The notes: generated by a model from the letters alone, not told the origin. A stretch of 64,000 nt of DNA from Nymphaea colorata (GCF_008831285.2 NC_045142.1:8224713-8288712); one strand, 5' to 3'; shown: positions 25,290 through 36,799, counted from the stretch's first letter. Numbers and translations are program-made.

Positions 25290-26330
25290 TTGAGTTTGCA
25301 CTAAGCCTTGATGAGAAATTAACACAAATCTTATCGAAATATTGCAAAGTTTTAGAGATAAATTAATAACTGGCTCTAGTATTACGGAATAGTTTATAGG
25401 ACATGCTTAATTAGATGCAGCTTGCCAACATAAGAGAGCAAGTTTCACTTCCACAAAGCTAACTTATTATCTACTTTCAAGATGAGAGCTTGACACTATA
25501 ACTCTAAGGAAAGAGTTTTCTAGAGAGGAATCCCCAAATGTTTTATAGGTAAAGCACCAACCTTCCAACCAAATGAATTAAGCTGCTGATGGAAGCCGAC
25601 TGATAATGAAACTTTTGTCAAAGTTAACAATCATACCAGCTCTATGTTGAAATTTATGGATGAAGTTGCAAAAAGCATCACATGCATTCTTTCTGAAAGG
25701 CACGAATAAACGAATGTTGTCAACTTTTTACACTTGAATGAGGGGAAACAATATTGTCCTTTGCTGCAGGTTTGAAAGGAGGATTTTGAAGATTTTTTTC
25801 AATGAAACATAGAAGTAAGAAGATAAACGATCCCCTTGTTGAAGTCCCTCAGATAGGTAAAACTAGTTGCTTCTGCAGGAGATCTTGAGAAAAAGATGTG
25901 CAAGCCGTGGAGACTACGTGGGGATTAAGAAGAACCTACTCCCTAACTTGTAAATTGGATCTTGTGCTCCTCCATCTTTTTCTTTTAAATAGATTAAAAA
26001 AGAACTTGGTATCAATATCCCCACTTTATAACCATCTAATCCCAGATTTCTGCCTGTAGAACTCATCTTCCCTGAGTAATGAAGAATTGAACTGATCTCT
26101 ACATTTGCTCTCCTCCTCATTGACATCCACATGTCCTCCTTCAACATTATCCTGTATGTGCTCCTTGCCTATCAATAGGCCGAATTGGAATTTTCACTAA
26201 TTGGGGAATTCCAAGGTTTTAACTCTTCATAGATCACCTTAAGCATCCTGACCAGCCCAAATGTAGAACGTCATGACTTCTTCTTCAATAGCCTTTTTTT
26301 ATAATATGCTGCACTAAAGGAACTTGAGCC
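25290..26330 (-). mobile_element. LINE (L1-type) reverse-transcriptase fragment
   Basis: On the minus strand, in order, the reading shows ESKCRDQFNSSLLREDEFYR then QKSGIRWL and SGDIDTKFFFNLF (about 26150-26000), matching 'EExxWRQKSRxxWLKxGDxNTKFFHxxxKxR' of plant L1 ORF2. Next come EGLQQGDRLSSYFYVSL (about 25850-25800), the 'GLRQGDPLSPYLF' RT motif, and FNFIHKFQHRAGMIVNFDKS-like sequence at about 25690-25630 ('SGxxINxxKS'). The FADD catalytic box is not recognisable. Stops and frameshifts occur throughout. The endonuclease part is absent. Confidence 0.78.
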
Positions 26331-26339
26331 AAGGATTGT

Positions 26340-26855
26340 AAAAGTAGAAAAATGGCATCCTCAACGAGTAGCATTTGTCCCAAGGCAAACTGTACAACTC
26401 AATTTGAGTACAAATTTATCCTTCTGTAACTTGATCAAGAAACATCAATCAATTTTACTCGTGACATTACCATTGTAGTTTTCATAAGTGTATTTGGAAG
26501 AATGATTGTACACCTTTAACAAACCATCACACCTAATGTAAACTCAGCGCAGCAGGGCCACACCTTATTGGTCATGGGTGCGTGGGGCGTTGCTCTCGCA
26601 TGCCCACACGCACACAGGCCCACATGCACAAGCCCTTTTCTTAGCAAAAACTGCTCCTTAGATGGGTGGTTTTGGACATTTTGGACGGGTATTAGCCCTG
26701 CCCACACTCCAAAGGGATATTTGCAGGGTTAAAGGCTAATCTTACTTGGTCAAAACCTATTTAAAACAAAAAAAATTCAAAAATACTTGGAATTCTCATC
26801 AAAATATTGTTAAATTCAAAAAATTCAAATTTTGAGATTTGACTTCAAAACTCTC
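26340..26855. other. Intergenic, GC-rich patch then AT-rich promoter-like DNA
   Basis: No gene seen. 26540-26700 is rich in CACA/GCCCACA words without an identified terminus. 26760-26850 is A-rich and leads into the TATA box at 26856. Confidence 0.35.
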
Positions 26856-26863
26856 TATAAATA
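26856..26863 (+). promoter_or_regulatory. Candidate TATA box
   Basis: A textbook TATAAATA followed by a CT-rich leader (26935-27000). The first good-context ATG is at 27190. It may be the promoter of a small gene or of a degenerate LTR; no partner LTR was found. Confidence 0.4.
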
Positions 26864-27189
26864 CATCATCCAATCTTCTTTCTTAGGCATGGTTCACCTT
26901 TGAGAAACCTTTAATGCTTTTTCACTTGAAGATTTAGAGTTTACCTTAGCTCTCTCTACATTTTTCTCTTCTTCTTTTCTTTTTCTTCTCCAACCTTGGG
27001 AGGAAGCTTCTTCAAGTTTCAATTCTTCAAAAGAATATGAGGAAATCTCTTGGAGGAATACTTTCATCATCTCCAAGCATCACTGGAGGCAACCATAGGA
27101 TCATCCAAAGAAGGAGACTAGTTCCCAAAACCATTTATATTAGAGATATATAGTTCTCCTCTTATTTTCATTTCTTTTTGCCCCTCTCA

Positions 27190-27276
27190 ATGGCCTCGCA
27201 AGAAAACTTTAAAGACTTCCTATCCAAAGTCGATAGCTATCTTGAGTGCAACGGGAGTATGAGCAAGGAGAAATAA
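27190..27276 (+). CDS. Small ORF after a promoter-like leader, uncertain
   Basis: Starting in CAATGGC context, it encodes 28 residues beginning MASQENFKDFLSKVDS and ending SMSKEK, then TAA. I do not recognise it. It lies about 330 bp after the TATA box at 26856. It may be the decayed gag start of a retrotransposon, a first exon, or chance; expression is not implied. Confidence 0.2.
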   Translation: MASQENFKDFLSKVDSYLECNGSMSKEK

Positions 27277-28088
27277 ATTCTATTTTTCATTATTTTCAAA
27301 ATATGTTTGCTATATTTTTTTTGTTTGTTGTTTATGTTTGAAATGATGTTCATGCATGATAAATTAATTTTTTTTAATTAATGGGCAAATGAATTGTGAG
27401 AATGAGTGTTTCTATTGGGACTTTTCTTCATTATTATATTGATTTTGAGGTTTGTTTTTGTCTAACCCAGAAAAAGCCCTTCGTGAATATATACATGTTA
27501 AAATGGATCTTCATGACATTCTCATGTTTAGCTTCTCTTCATCACCCGATTAGGTACCCTATTGAGTGTTTCTTATGTTGCTCTCCATTTCATGTGTTTT
27601 TTATTTTCTTTCATACCTAAGGTGAGAGAAATAAATTTTCTTGTAATAAATGAAATAATTATGGTTTTATATGCACGTATAAAAATATTTGAAACCTTGT
27701 TTTTCAAAAGATTTTCGAAAGCAAAAATACCCTTTAAAGAGGTCTTGGAGACATAGCCTAGGCTCTTGCGTGAGCCCAAGTTCCTTTCCAGCGTACATAA
27801 AAAATTGAAGTTAGATATTTTCAAATTATTTCTTGATTTCAATTCTTATAAAAGCATATATGTATATTACATGTTATATACATATCCATACATATGACAT
27901 TCTCTTTTTGTTCCTGTCTTTTTATGATTTAACATATTTTTGTACAAATTCTCATATAAATACATATATAAATGAATATATACATGTATTACATTCTCTC
28001 TCTAGTGAGACAGGGCAGAACTTAACTCAGCTGAGAGAAACAAAGAGCTTGACGATGCCATGCAATCTTTTCATATTGCTAGATTGAA
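27277..28088. other. AT-rich sequence, possibly internal part of the element whose LTR starts at 28101
   Basis: No coding match on either strand. If the LTR at 28101-28518 is the 5' LTR of a minus-strand element, its internal region should read leftward through this stretch, but no gag or pol was found. It is therefore a truncated or non-autonomous element, or has been replaced. Confidence 0.35.
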
Positions 28089-28100
28089 GCTCTGATACCA
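28089..28100 (-). other. Primer-binding site, tRNA-iMet type
   Basis: In reverse complement this is TGGTATCAGAGC, the initiator-methionine tRNA primer site typical of plant copia elements. It abuts a TG...CA-bounded LTR. Confidence 0.8.
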
Positions 28101-28518
28101 TGGGGAGGTTTAATATCTCTCATTTACTCTCAGAATCGCAAGGGATTTAATGTGGTTCAATCAATGAGATCTATGTCCACAATGCTAATTAAGGTTCTCT
28201 CTGGAAAAACTCTCATCAGGTCGGTCGGTACAGATGCTCTTTTATGTATTAGGTAATGCTTGAAGGATTACAAATTGAAGGTCTTGCCACTTATACAAGT
28301 TTATTGTCAACCCCCTTAGAAGTTATCTACGCATATTCATGACTAGTTTCCAATGTATGGAGATAACTTGTTTCTATCTTTATCATAGTAGATAGTATTG
28401 AATCTCTTTCCATCACTAGCGTCAGCTCGAGCTTTGTTATCTTTATGGCCACCACCAACAAAAATTCGATTAGATCTTACTTCCTTTATTGTCTCCATGA
28501 ATCTCAAAATCCTTAACA
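28101..28518 (-). mobile_element. Copia-type 5' LTR (minus orientation)
   Basis: On the minus strand the segment begins TGTTAAGGAT and ends CTCCCCA directly before the TGGTATCAGAGC primer site, giving a 418-bp LTR with TG...CA ends. The other LTR and the polyprotein were not found in the window. Confidence 0.65.
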
Positions 28519-29887
28519 GTTTCTTGTTCTTTTCCTTCTATTATAAGAGAAGTTGATCTTCATTTCTCTCCCTCACGAGAAATGAAACTGGAAAACCGTT
28601 ACAGATGTACAAGTTGATAAAGTTTCGTTCATTTTCGTACAAATAGTCATTGTACGTAGGTGACATTGATTTTCGAATCCTATTTCTTTGGCTTGGCATG
28701 CAATTGGCATCTAACCTTATGCCTTTTTAGGTGACAGAGACTGTGATTGAATATTCGATTATTTTGAAGGGAGTGGGGACGTTCATATTAAATTTATTCC
28801 AAAACATCTCTGCCTGAGGTCAAGATGCCGACTTTTGTTGATCAAAATTCGCTATACACGTAAGACACAAACATGCAGGCTATTGGATCCAGCAGTAATG
28901 TTTCCGCCATCGGGCTCCCTCTCGTACTCGAACGCCTGAACATGCTTGAAGGCCTTCAATTTCTAACCATCGTAACCAAGTGACTGGAGCTCTTGTTATC
29001 ATTTGATAACGCTGTCATTTAGCAAAATACTTTAAACATTTTCCCTAAATGACGTGGAGAATTGGTCTACCGATTTCAACTTTCACTTAATTGGTGTTTG
29101 TTTCAAAGTCCCTACTAAAACAAAGAGGAACTCAAAACTTATCCCTCTTGTTACCAAAGTTGGTTATATGTATTCCTGATGCAGAAAAAATTATGCATTG
29201 AAAGTGTGTAATGACCAGAATACCCCAAGTTATTAAAAAGGATAGTTCCCTATAAAGACAGAAAATATCCTGAAAAGATTAAATGTCAAAAAAGTGGTTT
29301 TTTTTTTTTTGAAAAAAAATCAACAAAATACCCCAATTCTCTCCTTTCCCTTTTCTTAAGGCATATCTGTTGTGTTTCTCTCTTATGTGACTTAGTACGC
29401 AGGGGTAGAGGGAAAGAGGAGTTTTTTTCCTATGATGGAGCTAGAAAATTTTGGTTAAAGTATACTAACCCGTCTTTGGTGTAGTAGAATGAGTGCATGT
29501 AGAGCACTCACCACAACATATGGCTGAACCTACATTCAGCTCAATCACATTAAGATATTTCAAGGACTGGCATAAGCAGTGGCCTACACCCATCGCACAT
29601 TAACTCTGCTACTCCACAGACTCCCCCCTCCCCACCCATCCCCAACCCTTCACTTTTTGAAAAAAAAAATTAAAAAGGATGCATAAAATATTTTTAAAGA
29701 GGTTTAACTTGATATGTGTAAAAATATTCAAAACTATTATTTGGCCCCTACACAAAAATTGAAAATATTATTCGACGACCCTTAAAAACAAATTTTGGCT
29801 TGCCCCTGTTAGTACGTGTGTGCTGACTTGGCTAATTTGGAAATATCAACCCGGCCGACTCAACTGGGTGTAGGAGGTGCCAATGGG
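28519..29887. other. Intergenic, no recognised gene
   Basis: Nothing supported. A short coding-looking stretch sits at 28880-28990 (a 37-codon plus ORF and an open minus frame), without a family. Near 29434 'GATGGAGCTAGAAAATTTT' resembles an hAT-like terminus without partner. Confidence 0.35.
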
Positions 29888-30083
29888 CAGGGGCGGAAGG
29901 TAAGGGGGCGGCCGCCTAGGCCATGGCCCCACCCCAATCAATGAATTTTTTTTTTTACATTGAAAAAAATAATATTTTTTAATTGCATAATGTATTTCTT
30001 GTATTAAAATTTTGTTTGGCTCTACCTGAATCCAGAGCTCAGACTGCCGACCCGCCAAAAAAAAAATCCTAGCTCCTCCCCTA
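29888..30083. mobile_element. hAT-superfamily MITE with 8-bp target duplication
   Basis: The 196-bp element begins CAGGGGCGGA and ends TCCTCCCCTA; the ends are imperfect inverted repeats (CAGGGGCGGA / TAGGGGAGGA). It is flanked by the identical 8-bp direct repeat CCAATGGG (29880-29887 and 30084-30091), as hAT transposase makes. It has no coding capacity. Termini match those of the element at 56332. Confidence 0.88.
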
Positions 30084-30091
30084 CCAATGGG

Positions 30092-30718
30092 TATCATTAA
30101 TACAATACATAAGAGTAGATAGAGGGCGGCACCTAATTTGGTACTTGATGGACAATTGTACTATTTTGATCCACAAATTCACGAGCATGACGTCTGCCTC
30201 ACTATATTAAAAGACAAGATCGATGAAAATTGCGGTAGACCGGCCGACCTTCGTTTTCCTTCTCAAATGGCCACAAATCACTGAGTTTTCAATTAATGGG
30301 GCTTCTCTTGTTGTCTCCATCCGGTTTTATTTGGCATGGGGCAGGTGGAACCATCAATATTTTCTCCAATGTACTCTTCAGTGGCTTGTCGTCATTCACT
30401 TGGTCCCTGAATTTGTCGAAATCATTTTGCTTACCTGCACCGGTTGTGTGCATGAGAAATTGGTTTAACGTAAGTTACAAAACCAGACTTGTTAATTTCG
30501 TGTTAAAAAATATTGTAAAAACATGTTGCTAAACAGTAATTTAATGCAAATCATGACTTAATTCAAGTTATTTTTGTTAAAAAAATTGACTTTTCTACTA
30601 AACATGATTAAAGTAAAAAAAAAATGTTTAACTTAACACATGTTCCACATCAAATCACTCTTTAGATCATATCCATAAAGCTAAATTGCATAAAGCAAAA
30701 CATGATCTTTTACTTTTA

Positions 30719-30773
<55 letters not shown>

Positions 30774-31329
30774 ACCCTGAAGTTTGAATTTAGACCAGGC
30801 TGGAGCTGAAAGGGATGCCGCCACCGGAGCGTGTCGGTGCGCAGTCTTAGGCTAGCTGACTTCATACAAGAGGTAATGCCATACGTACGACTTCAGCCAG
30901 CAAATGTATATATTTCAATGAAATGACATTACTGTTCTTCAGTAAGGACAAGTTTGAAAAATCATAAGATTTCATAATTTCCAAAACCTCAAACTCCTTT
31001 ATTTTGGAATTATTCATTAAATTCGCAGCTCCCCCGTTCAGTGCCCAAAAGTCATCTTTACAACATTGGCTAATATTAATACCAGTTCTATATTTGTTTG
31101 CTCATTCACACGACAGGCCACATTACTATGTTTAACTAACTTTTGTTAAAAATATTTTAAAAAATTTATGTTCACTTAAAAATAATATAAAATTCAGTTG
31201 CTATATAAAATTCATTGGCTAAAAATAGAGTTAGAAAGATAATATTCTTGCAAATAATGTGATTCATTGGTTTTCGTTGGACTCCTTTTTTATGAGAATG
31301 AAGAAACCACTCTCGAGTTGAGAAACCTA
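30092..31329. other. Intergenic with a long TA microsatellite
   Basis: A (TA)25 tract lies at 30721-30770. An 81-codon ORF (30223-30468) and an overlapping one (30296-30532) have no recognised family. No gene supported. Confidence 0.45.
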
Positions 31330-31660
31330 GCCATGGGGGCTGTTCACAAGCCCAACTCAAGTTGAACTCAGCTCTAGTATCTTAAACCAAACGTGAACTT
31401 GGCTTGAGCTTGAGCCGAGTTCAGGTTCATTAGCTCAAGCTCGAACTTGAGCTCTAAAAACTCGAACTTGGATCAATTAAGCTCAAGCTGAAGATTCGCT
31501 TGAGCAGAGCGGAGTATTTATTAAAAAAGTTAAGTTTTTAAAGAAGGAGATGGCATGGAGGCTTGAACCATGGACCTTACGCCTGCAAGTCAAGCACACA
31601 TTCATTCTCTTTTTCGAGTTTTAAGAGAGCCAAACCGAGCTGAGCCCGCTTAACCAGCCA
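31330..31660. repeat. Second GAGCTCGAGC-type repeat
   Basis: The left arm (31340-31500) is made of CTCGAACTTGAGCT / GAGCTCAAGC words; the right arm (31612-31655) has GAGTTTTAAGAGAGCC and CCGAGCTGAGCCC. In the middle, on the minus strand, GGTTCAAGCCTCC (about 31562-31574) resembles a tRNA B box. Same type as 24318-25170. Confidence 0.5.
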
Positions 31661-32696
31661 GCTTTTATGCCTTTGAGTTTCCAGTGCAATGCAAATGTAA
31701 AAGATATGCGAAGTTAAAATTTAGGAAATCTGACTTTGATCAGGTTCCGGACGTGATCATTTCATGATTTTTCCAACTTCGTAGGATCCTATCATGGTGA
31801 ATTTCTTGCTGTTGCACTACGCAATGTCACAATCTTATGATGAGAGATTTTCAAAGTAGTCGTAAAAATTGAGCTGCACTTATTCAGTTTTATACAGTAA
31901 TTATATTTTCACAAGAGCGATCGATCGGTTTTCAGAGGATTGGTCAACGCCCGAGGAGACAGGTGTGGGCAATTGCCCACACAAGCCCGCAAAAAACGAT
32001 TTTTTTATATTCAAACTTGATTACAGTTTTTCTCATTCACACCTGTCGGCCTTTAGTCAGGGCATGCCATCTCCTTCCTTTTCTATGGTTGCAGCGAAAT
32101 TTTTGTATACAAAGCGATCTACTATTCTCCCCTACTCTTCTTCTTCCAATTCCTCATGCTCTTTGGCAGTGCATGGAACTGGATCTAGTCATCCCTTTAT
32201 TTTCACATTTTGATTGCAAGGCTGTTTGAAAAAATCCGTTCATGCTCATTTTTTAAATTAAGTTAGACCATTTGGACAGATTCTCCTATTCCATTAATTT
32301 GATTAAATTCTGGTTTTTCAAATCACTAAAGTCCAATCAACAGTGCATGATTTTGCTAAGTGACAAGAATAAATAAACTGTTGAACGACTTTCATGAGTT
32401 TATATATGCAAGAGCGACTTGCATCCACCGACTAGGCAATCGGACTTAAGACATTCAAGTTGGAGTAGATCGTCAATAGTTGAAGATCAAGAATGGGCTT
32501 GGTGGCGTAAACTGATTGGAATGTTCCACCTAACTCCAATTGCTTTCAAAAGCATAATTTTATATGATTTAAGTCTTATTCTGTAAATATTATTGGATTG
32601 CGATGCATTTATTGGATACCTAATTCCCTTTTATCAATGGGAAGTATTGGAGGCATTCACAGGTTACGAGTTGAGGTTAGGAAGTCATCCCATCTA
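31661..32696. other. Intergenic with a 20-bp perfect palindrome
   Basis: GTGTGGGCAATTGCCCACAC at about 31964-31983 is a perfect 20-bp palindrome shared with the 9051 site. Overlapping ORFs (31869-32213, 31963-32229) have no recognised family. Confidence 0.45.
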
Positions 32697-33045
32697 CGGC
32701 TGAGCACCCGACCAGGCGGCCAGTGGGTACCCAATACTCGGCCTCAGCCTGGCCCCAGAAAAAAAGGGCACCGAGTCAGCCCGAAATGTTATGGAGCCCG
32801 CGCAGGTGGGCCCGATCACAGTTTTTTAATATATTTTTTATTATTTTTATATATAATTATAATATTTTATTATAATTTTTATTATTTGTATTATTTTATA
32901 TTAAAAATATATATTTTATAATTTAATTGAGACAAAGCCTGGGTTTGGATGTCGAACGGCGCCCAGGCTCAAACTTCGGGTGTCAGGCCAGCCCGAGTCC
33001 GACTTCTTTATCTCGCTGGATGGGCCCAATGCCCAAGATCAATCC
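32697..33045. repeat. GC-rich-ended, AT-cored 'GGGCC' repeat, copy A
   Basis: GC-rich flanks with words GGCCCGA, CAGCCTGG and CCCGAGTCCG surround an AT-rich core (32820-32925). The right end, reversed, reads CTTGGGCATTGGGCCC, matching the terminus of the copies at 42469, 54816 and 58993. The core contains TATAATATTTTATTATAATT, the inverse of the core in the latter two copies. Confidence 0.6.
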
Positions 33046-33864
33046 CATCTCCCCAACACATTACTACACTTTTCATTTGAGAATATCCATCCAGATATAT
33101 AATTCATCTGGAATATATACCAACCGTAGCGAAACCAACTTTTTTTTTTTTTTAATGGGGGTGGGGGCGCATTTTCACACTTCTAGTATGTCTTCCAAAG
33201 TATTTTTTTTACGGGGATTAAATGAAATTTTTTTAAATTTTGTAGGTAAAATTATGTTCTTAAAAATTCCAAGAGGGGCCATGGCCCCTGCTTGCACGTG
33301 CATAGGGGGTGCTCCATACTGAGCAATCATGATCCAGCCTTTGACTAGGTGGCCTTCGGCTCTCACCTGAGTGGTAAGATACTCCTTCCCCTCACTTAAC
33401 GGTGAAGTTACTCATACATGGGGCTTCGGCTCTAACATGAGCGGTAAGATACTCCTCCCGATCATTTGACGGTGAACTTACTCATACATGGTTTAATGGC
33501 ATCCTAATGCAAATCCATCATTAACTTAAGCTGTTGTTAATTAACATTTAAACCTTTAATTAATTATGGCCCGGAACACCGACTGACTTCAAAATGGAGA
33601 AATCTTGAGTCGGGAGATGGAGATACTTTGCGTTCCAGTAGTCTCCCAATGGGATGTTCATCTTCTTTCGTTTCTATGTCTAAGGAGGACGCTACTAAGG
33701 CGTCTTCTTTGGAAAGTAATATCAATAATCTTAATGAAGCCATGAGGCACAAGAAGATAATGAAGCAGGGGGTAGTGATTCCCAAAATAAAAATCTGGAA
33801 CCCAACCTACAAATAATCTTTTTTTGGGGTTTATTTACTCTCTCAGCCTGTTTAACACAATTAT
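33046..33864. other. Intergenic, no recognised gene
   Basis: Contains GGGGCCATGGCCCC at about 33275-33288, a 14-bp palindrome in an hAT-like setting, and a direct repeat GGCTTCGGCTCTAACATGAGCG / GCCTTCGGCTCTCACCTGAG (about 33352 and 33423). ORFs are short. The last 200 bp may be the 5' extension of the LINE that follows. Confidence 0.35.
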
Positions 33865-34290
33865 GATTCTTTTGTTGAATATGAGAGGCTTGGTTCGTAG
33901 ATATGCCCAATGAGAGTTTATGATAACCATACAAGGATACGGTACTGATATAGTTTTTATTTTCGATTCAATGATGGATGAGGACATTTTTTATGCCTGG
34001 AAAGTGAACCATCCCAGGTTTGCTTTTCTTTCCAACATCTCTATGCTGCAACATAGACTTGCCAGATTCATTATTGGCTGGAATCAAGTTGCTTTGTCAT
34101 TATCTACTTTACATGTATGTGAATCCTGGATCCAGGTATGTCGCGAAACTAAATCTTCTCAAAGTTTATAGTCACTAGAGTTCATCTTCATGCTAATTAT
34201 ATGTTGTGTCACGAGTCTTTTGCTTTGCTAATGGAAACTATAAGTGCCACTGAATTGCCTCAGGTGACTTGGCTAGTAATAATCTCACAG
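33865..34290 (+). mobile_element. LINE (L1-type) ORF2 endonuclease fragment
   Basis: Reads LLNMRGLVRRYAQ (about 33873), then VFIFDSMMDEDIFYAW (33950-34000), LARFIIGWNQVALSLSTLHV (34060-34120) and, in another frame, VHLHANYMLCHESFALLMET (about 34175-34245). This follows the order of the apurinic-type endonuclease at the start of plant L1 ORF2 (N-x-RGL, then IxxLxEP, then W, then 'VYA' blocks). It is interrupted by stops and ends before the reverse transcriptase. Confidence 0.65.
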
Positions 34291-34559
34291 TTGTTATTGA
34301 TCCTGACTACAACAAGTACATATGGTTAAACTGTTAGAGACGTTACAGGTTGTGAGGAAAATTCGGCGATCGTGTTCAACAAGTGAAAAGTATTTCAAGA
34401 AAGGCAATCCTCCACCACGATGGATAATGTTCTGTTGCGGTGTCAAGAATAAAGGCATTGTAACTCCTTTGCTTTCCTTGATGATCTGTTGTAGATTCAT
34501 GGTTGAATGTATTCAAATTCGAAACTGTAAAAATCTTTACAAAATAGAGAGGCTTACCT

Positions 34560-34977
34560 CTTGCAATCACCACGCAAGAGTTATTCCATCAATTTGCGGG
34601 ACATTACTTTATGTATCAGAGCTTTTGCTCAACAGGTCCATGGCCTCTTCATCCATCACTCAGTGGAATGTTATCTCTAGTTTATATTGGTGTATGGAAC
34701 TTGATCCATATCGAACACTCATATGCAATACCACGGACCTTAGTTATGTATGGGCATTTATGTCATTGTATACAAATACGGGTTTTGCCCTAATCCTTAT
34801 GTTGAGAGGAGGGCCGTAGTTTTCTATATGCTTCTTCTCTGAGGGTGAATAGTAAAGATCTATGCGACCGTAGACGTAGGAGATTATTGCTTTGAACCAC
34901 GTAAATCTTTGTATTTTTTCTTGTTGCTTCTAACCCCCTTTAAAGAGTGCGTGAGAAACATTGTGTTGTTCCTAACA
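34560..34977 (+). repeat. Probable LTR remnant of a plus-strand copia
   Basis: The segment 34845-34977 shows the usual downstream half of a plant copia LTR: a GACGTAGGAG...TTTGAACCACGTAAATCTTTGT block, a T-rich stretch, then ...TCCTAACA just before the gag at 35012. The left boundary is not defined and the primer site is degraded. No 3' LTR was found. Confidence 0.45.
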
Positions 34978-35011
34978 GTTTAGTGTTTATGAAGCCACAC
35001 AGAGAGAACTA

Positions 35012-36134
35012 TATGTTATGGAGGGGTCAACTTGAGTATGTGCTGACATGACAAGACTTGCTGAAGTTTGTTGATGGCACTGCTCTAGAACCATCCAAAA
35101 CCATTTCATCTAATGGAAAGGATGAAGCAAATCCAGATTATTCGATGTGGAGAAAATATGATCAGCTGGCCCTTAGATAGATCAAGGCCACTGTTTAAGA
35201 AGTTGCCCTTGGTCTGATCATTCGTTCAAGCACTGTTCGTGGCGCTTGGACGACCTTAGAAAAGGCTTACGGCTCCCAATCTCCTCTTCGTATCATGCTC
35301 ATGAAAGAGGGGCTTATGCTTATGAATAAATGAAATATGAAGATGGTAGAATATTTAAATAAAATCAAGTTGCTCAGTGACAGTCTTGATGTACCGAGTG
35401 CCACATTGCTGATCATAATCTCACACAAATCATGTTAAATGGACTCTCAATTGATTATGAGAGTCTCATGACATCCATAATAACATCAGCGTCAAAATCT
35501 TCCAAATTTGCTGAATTATTTGACCAGCTTCTCAATCAAGAGAAGCGACTACAGATTTTAAAGCCAGACAATGCTGAACAAATCGAAAATCAAGCTACCA
35601 TCACTGCATTTAATGCAGTTCGAGGTCGTGGAAGAGGTAATGGGAGAGGGATCGAACAGAAACTCTCAAACCGGGCAAAGTGACAACTCAACCCCAGAAA
35701 ATCAAAATAAAGCTACCATCACTTGTCAATAATGTGAACAAAAGGGACATTCAACAAAGTCTTAATGGGACATCCCTAAGGCATTTTTAGCAGTGTCTGT
35801 GCAAGAAATCAGGGATGAATATTGGTATCTAGACAGGTGAGCAACCAATAATATAGTGAACAGTGAGCAGCACATGGAAAACAAACAGACATATTCTGAT
35901 TCTGAGAATGTGATGATCGGAAATGATAAGAGACTTTCCATAGCTCACGTTGGTGATGTTCCTATTAATATTGAAGCGTCAAGTTTTATATTGAAAAATA
36001 GCCTTCATGTTCCTGATATGGCATGCAATCTTATTTCTGTGGGTCACTTTACATCATATAATAATTGCTCAATAGAATTTATTCCAGTTGCTTTTGTGAT
36101 TGGTGCTTCAGCTCTCATATGGGAAATGGGATGA
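35012..36134 (+). pseudogene. Copia gag-protease remnant (plus strand)
   Basis: In changing frames the copia-type gag (UBN2 family) reads GQLEYVLT, LLKFVDGTALEPSKTI, WTTLEKAYGSQSPLRIML, MVEYLNKIKLLSDSLD, then the 83-codon ORF 35432-35683 with FAELFDQLLNQEKRLQ and a basic GRGRGNGRG tail. A damaged zinc knuckle follows at about 35725-35765. The protease block (35825-36060) has WYLDR-stop-ATNNIVN where WYLDSGATxHxxN is expected, so the DSG catalytic motif is gone. It ends around 36134; integrase and RT on this strand are missing. Confidence 0.75.
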
Positions 36135-36477
36135 GATGCCCTCTCACTCTCATAAAATCATGTGGTCATTGGCATGACTATATGGATCTTCATTAACACG
36201 AGGAAAGGCATCTGCAGAGAAAAGCTCATTCCTTGCGTGTTGGAAGCCGTTGAGCAATGACGTACAACAACCATTACATTGAAAGGCTTATATCATTAGT
36301 GGTGTTGCTAGAGGTAGGTCAGAGAGCACTCACTTGTTGGCATTTCCGTCTGTATAGTATCCCATATGGCGTAGATGGAGGCATGTCAAAGAAGAAACCT
36401 TGATCAACGACATCTTTTGTGTCTTTCTAACCATTGTTAGAACGTGTACGGTATTACAAGGTAAATCAGGGATGAAT
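36135..36477. other. Unassigned spacer between two copia remnants
   Basis: No domain or terminus recognised. It separates the plus-strand gag-protease remnant from the AT-rich repeat and the minus-strand copia. Confidence 0.35.
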
Positions 36478-36785
36478 TTATCAGGTATAACATGACAAGG
36501 TTTTATATTTTGAGAATATCTTGGAAAAATCTCGACAAATTTTTAAAAAATTTAAAACATTTAGTAAATCCTGAAAATTATAAAAAAATAAAAAATCATA
36601 AAAAATATAAAAAAACACAAAAAATGCATATAATACGCGTATAATGCACATTTTTTCATGTTTTTTTATTTTCTGACTTTTTTTTAAAGACACATTTTTT
36701 TCACTTTTATATGGTTGACTGTGTTTTGGTGTATTATATGTATTTTTTTTCAATAAGACGCATTTTTTGTGACAATGTTTCTGAC
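36478..36785. repeat. AT-rich dispersed repeat, copy 2
   Basis: Starts GGTATAACATGACAAGG and ends TGTGACAATGTTTCTGACTA, with an A-rich left arm and a T-rich right arm around a palindromic centre (CGCGTATAATGC at about 36638). Same order of marks as 17920-18205. Its right edge coincides with the point where the minus-strand copia RT stops being readable. Confidence 0.45.
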
Positions 36786-36799
36786 TATAGCCTTTAGCT

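Noticed and set aside
31562-31574. tRNA gene
   Set aside because: Only a B-box-like word; no cloverleaf with acceptor and D arms could be drawn.
31869-32229. Two overlapping ORFs of 88 and 114 codons with an N-terminal hydrophobic look
   Set aside because: They run across the GTGTGGGCAATTGCCCACAC palindrome and lack any domain; probably chance or MITE-derived.
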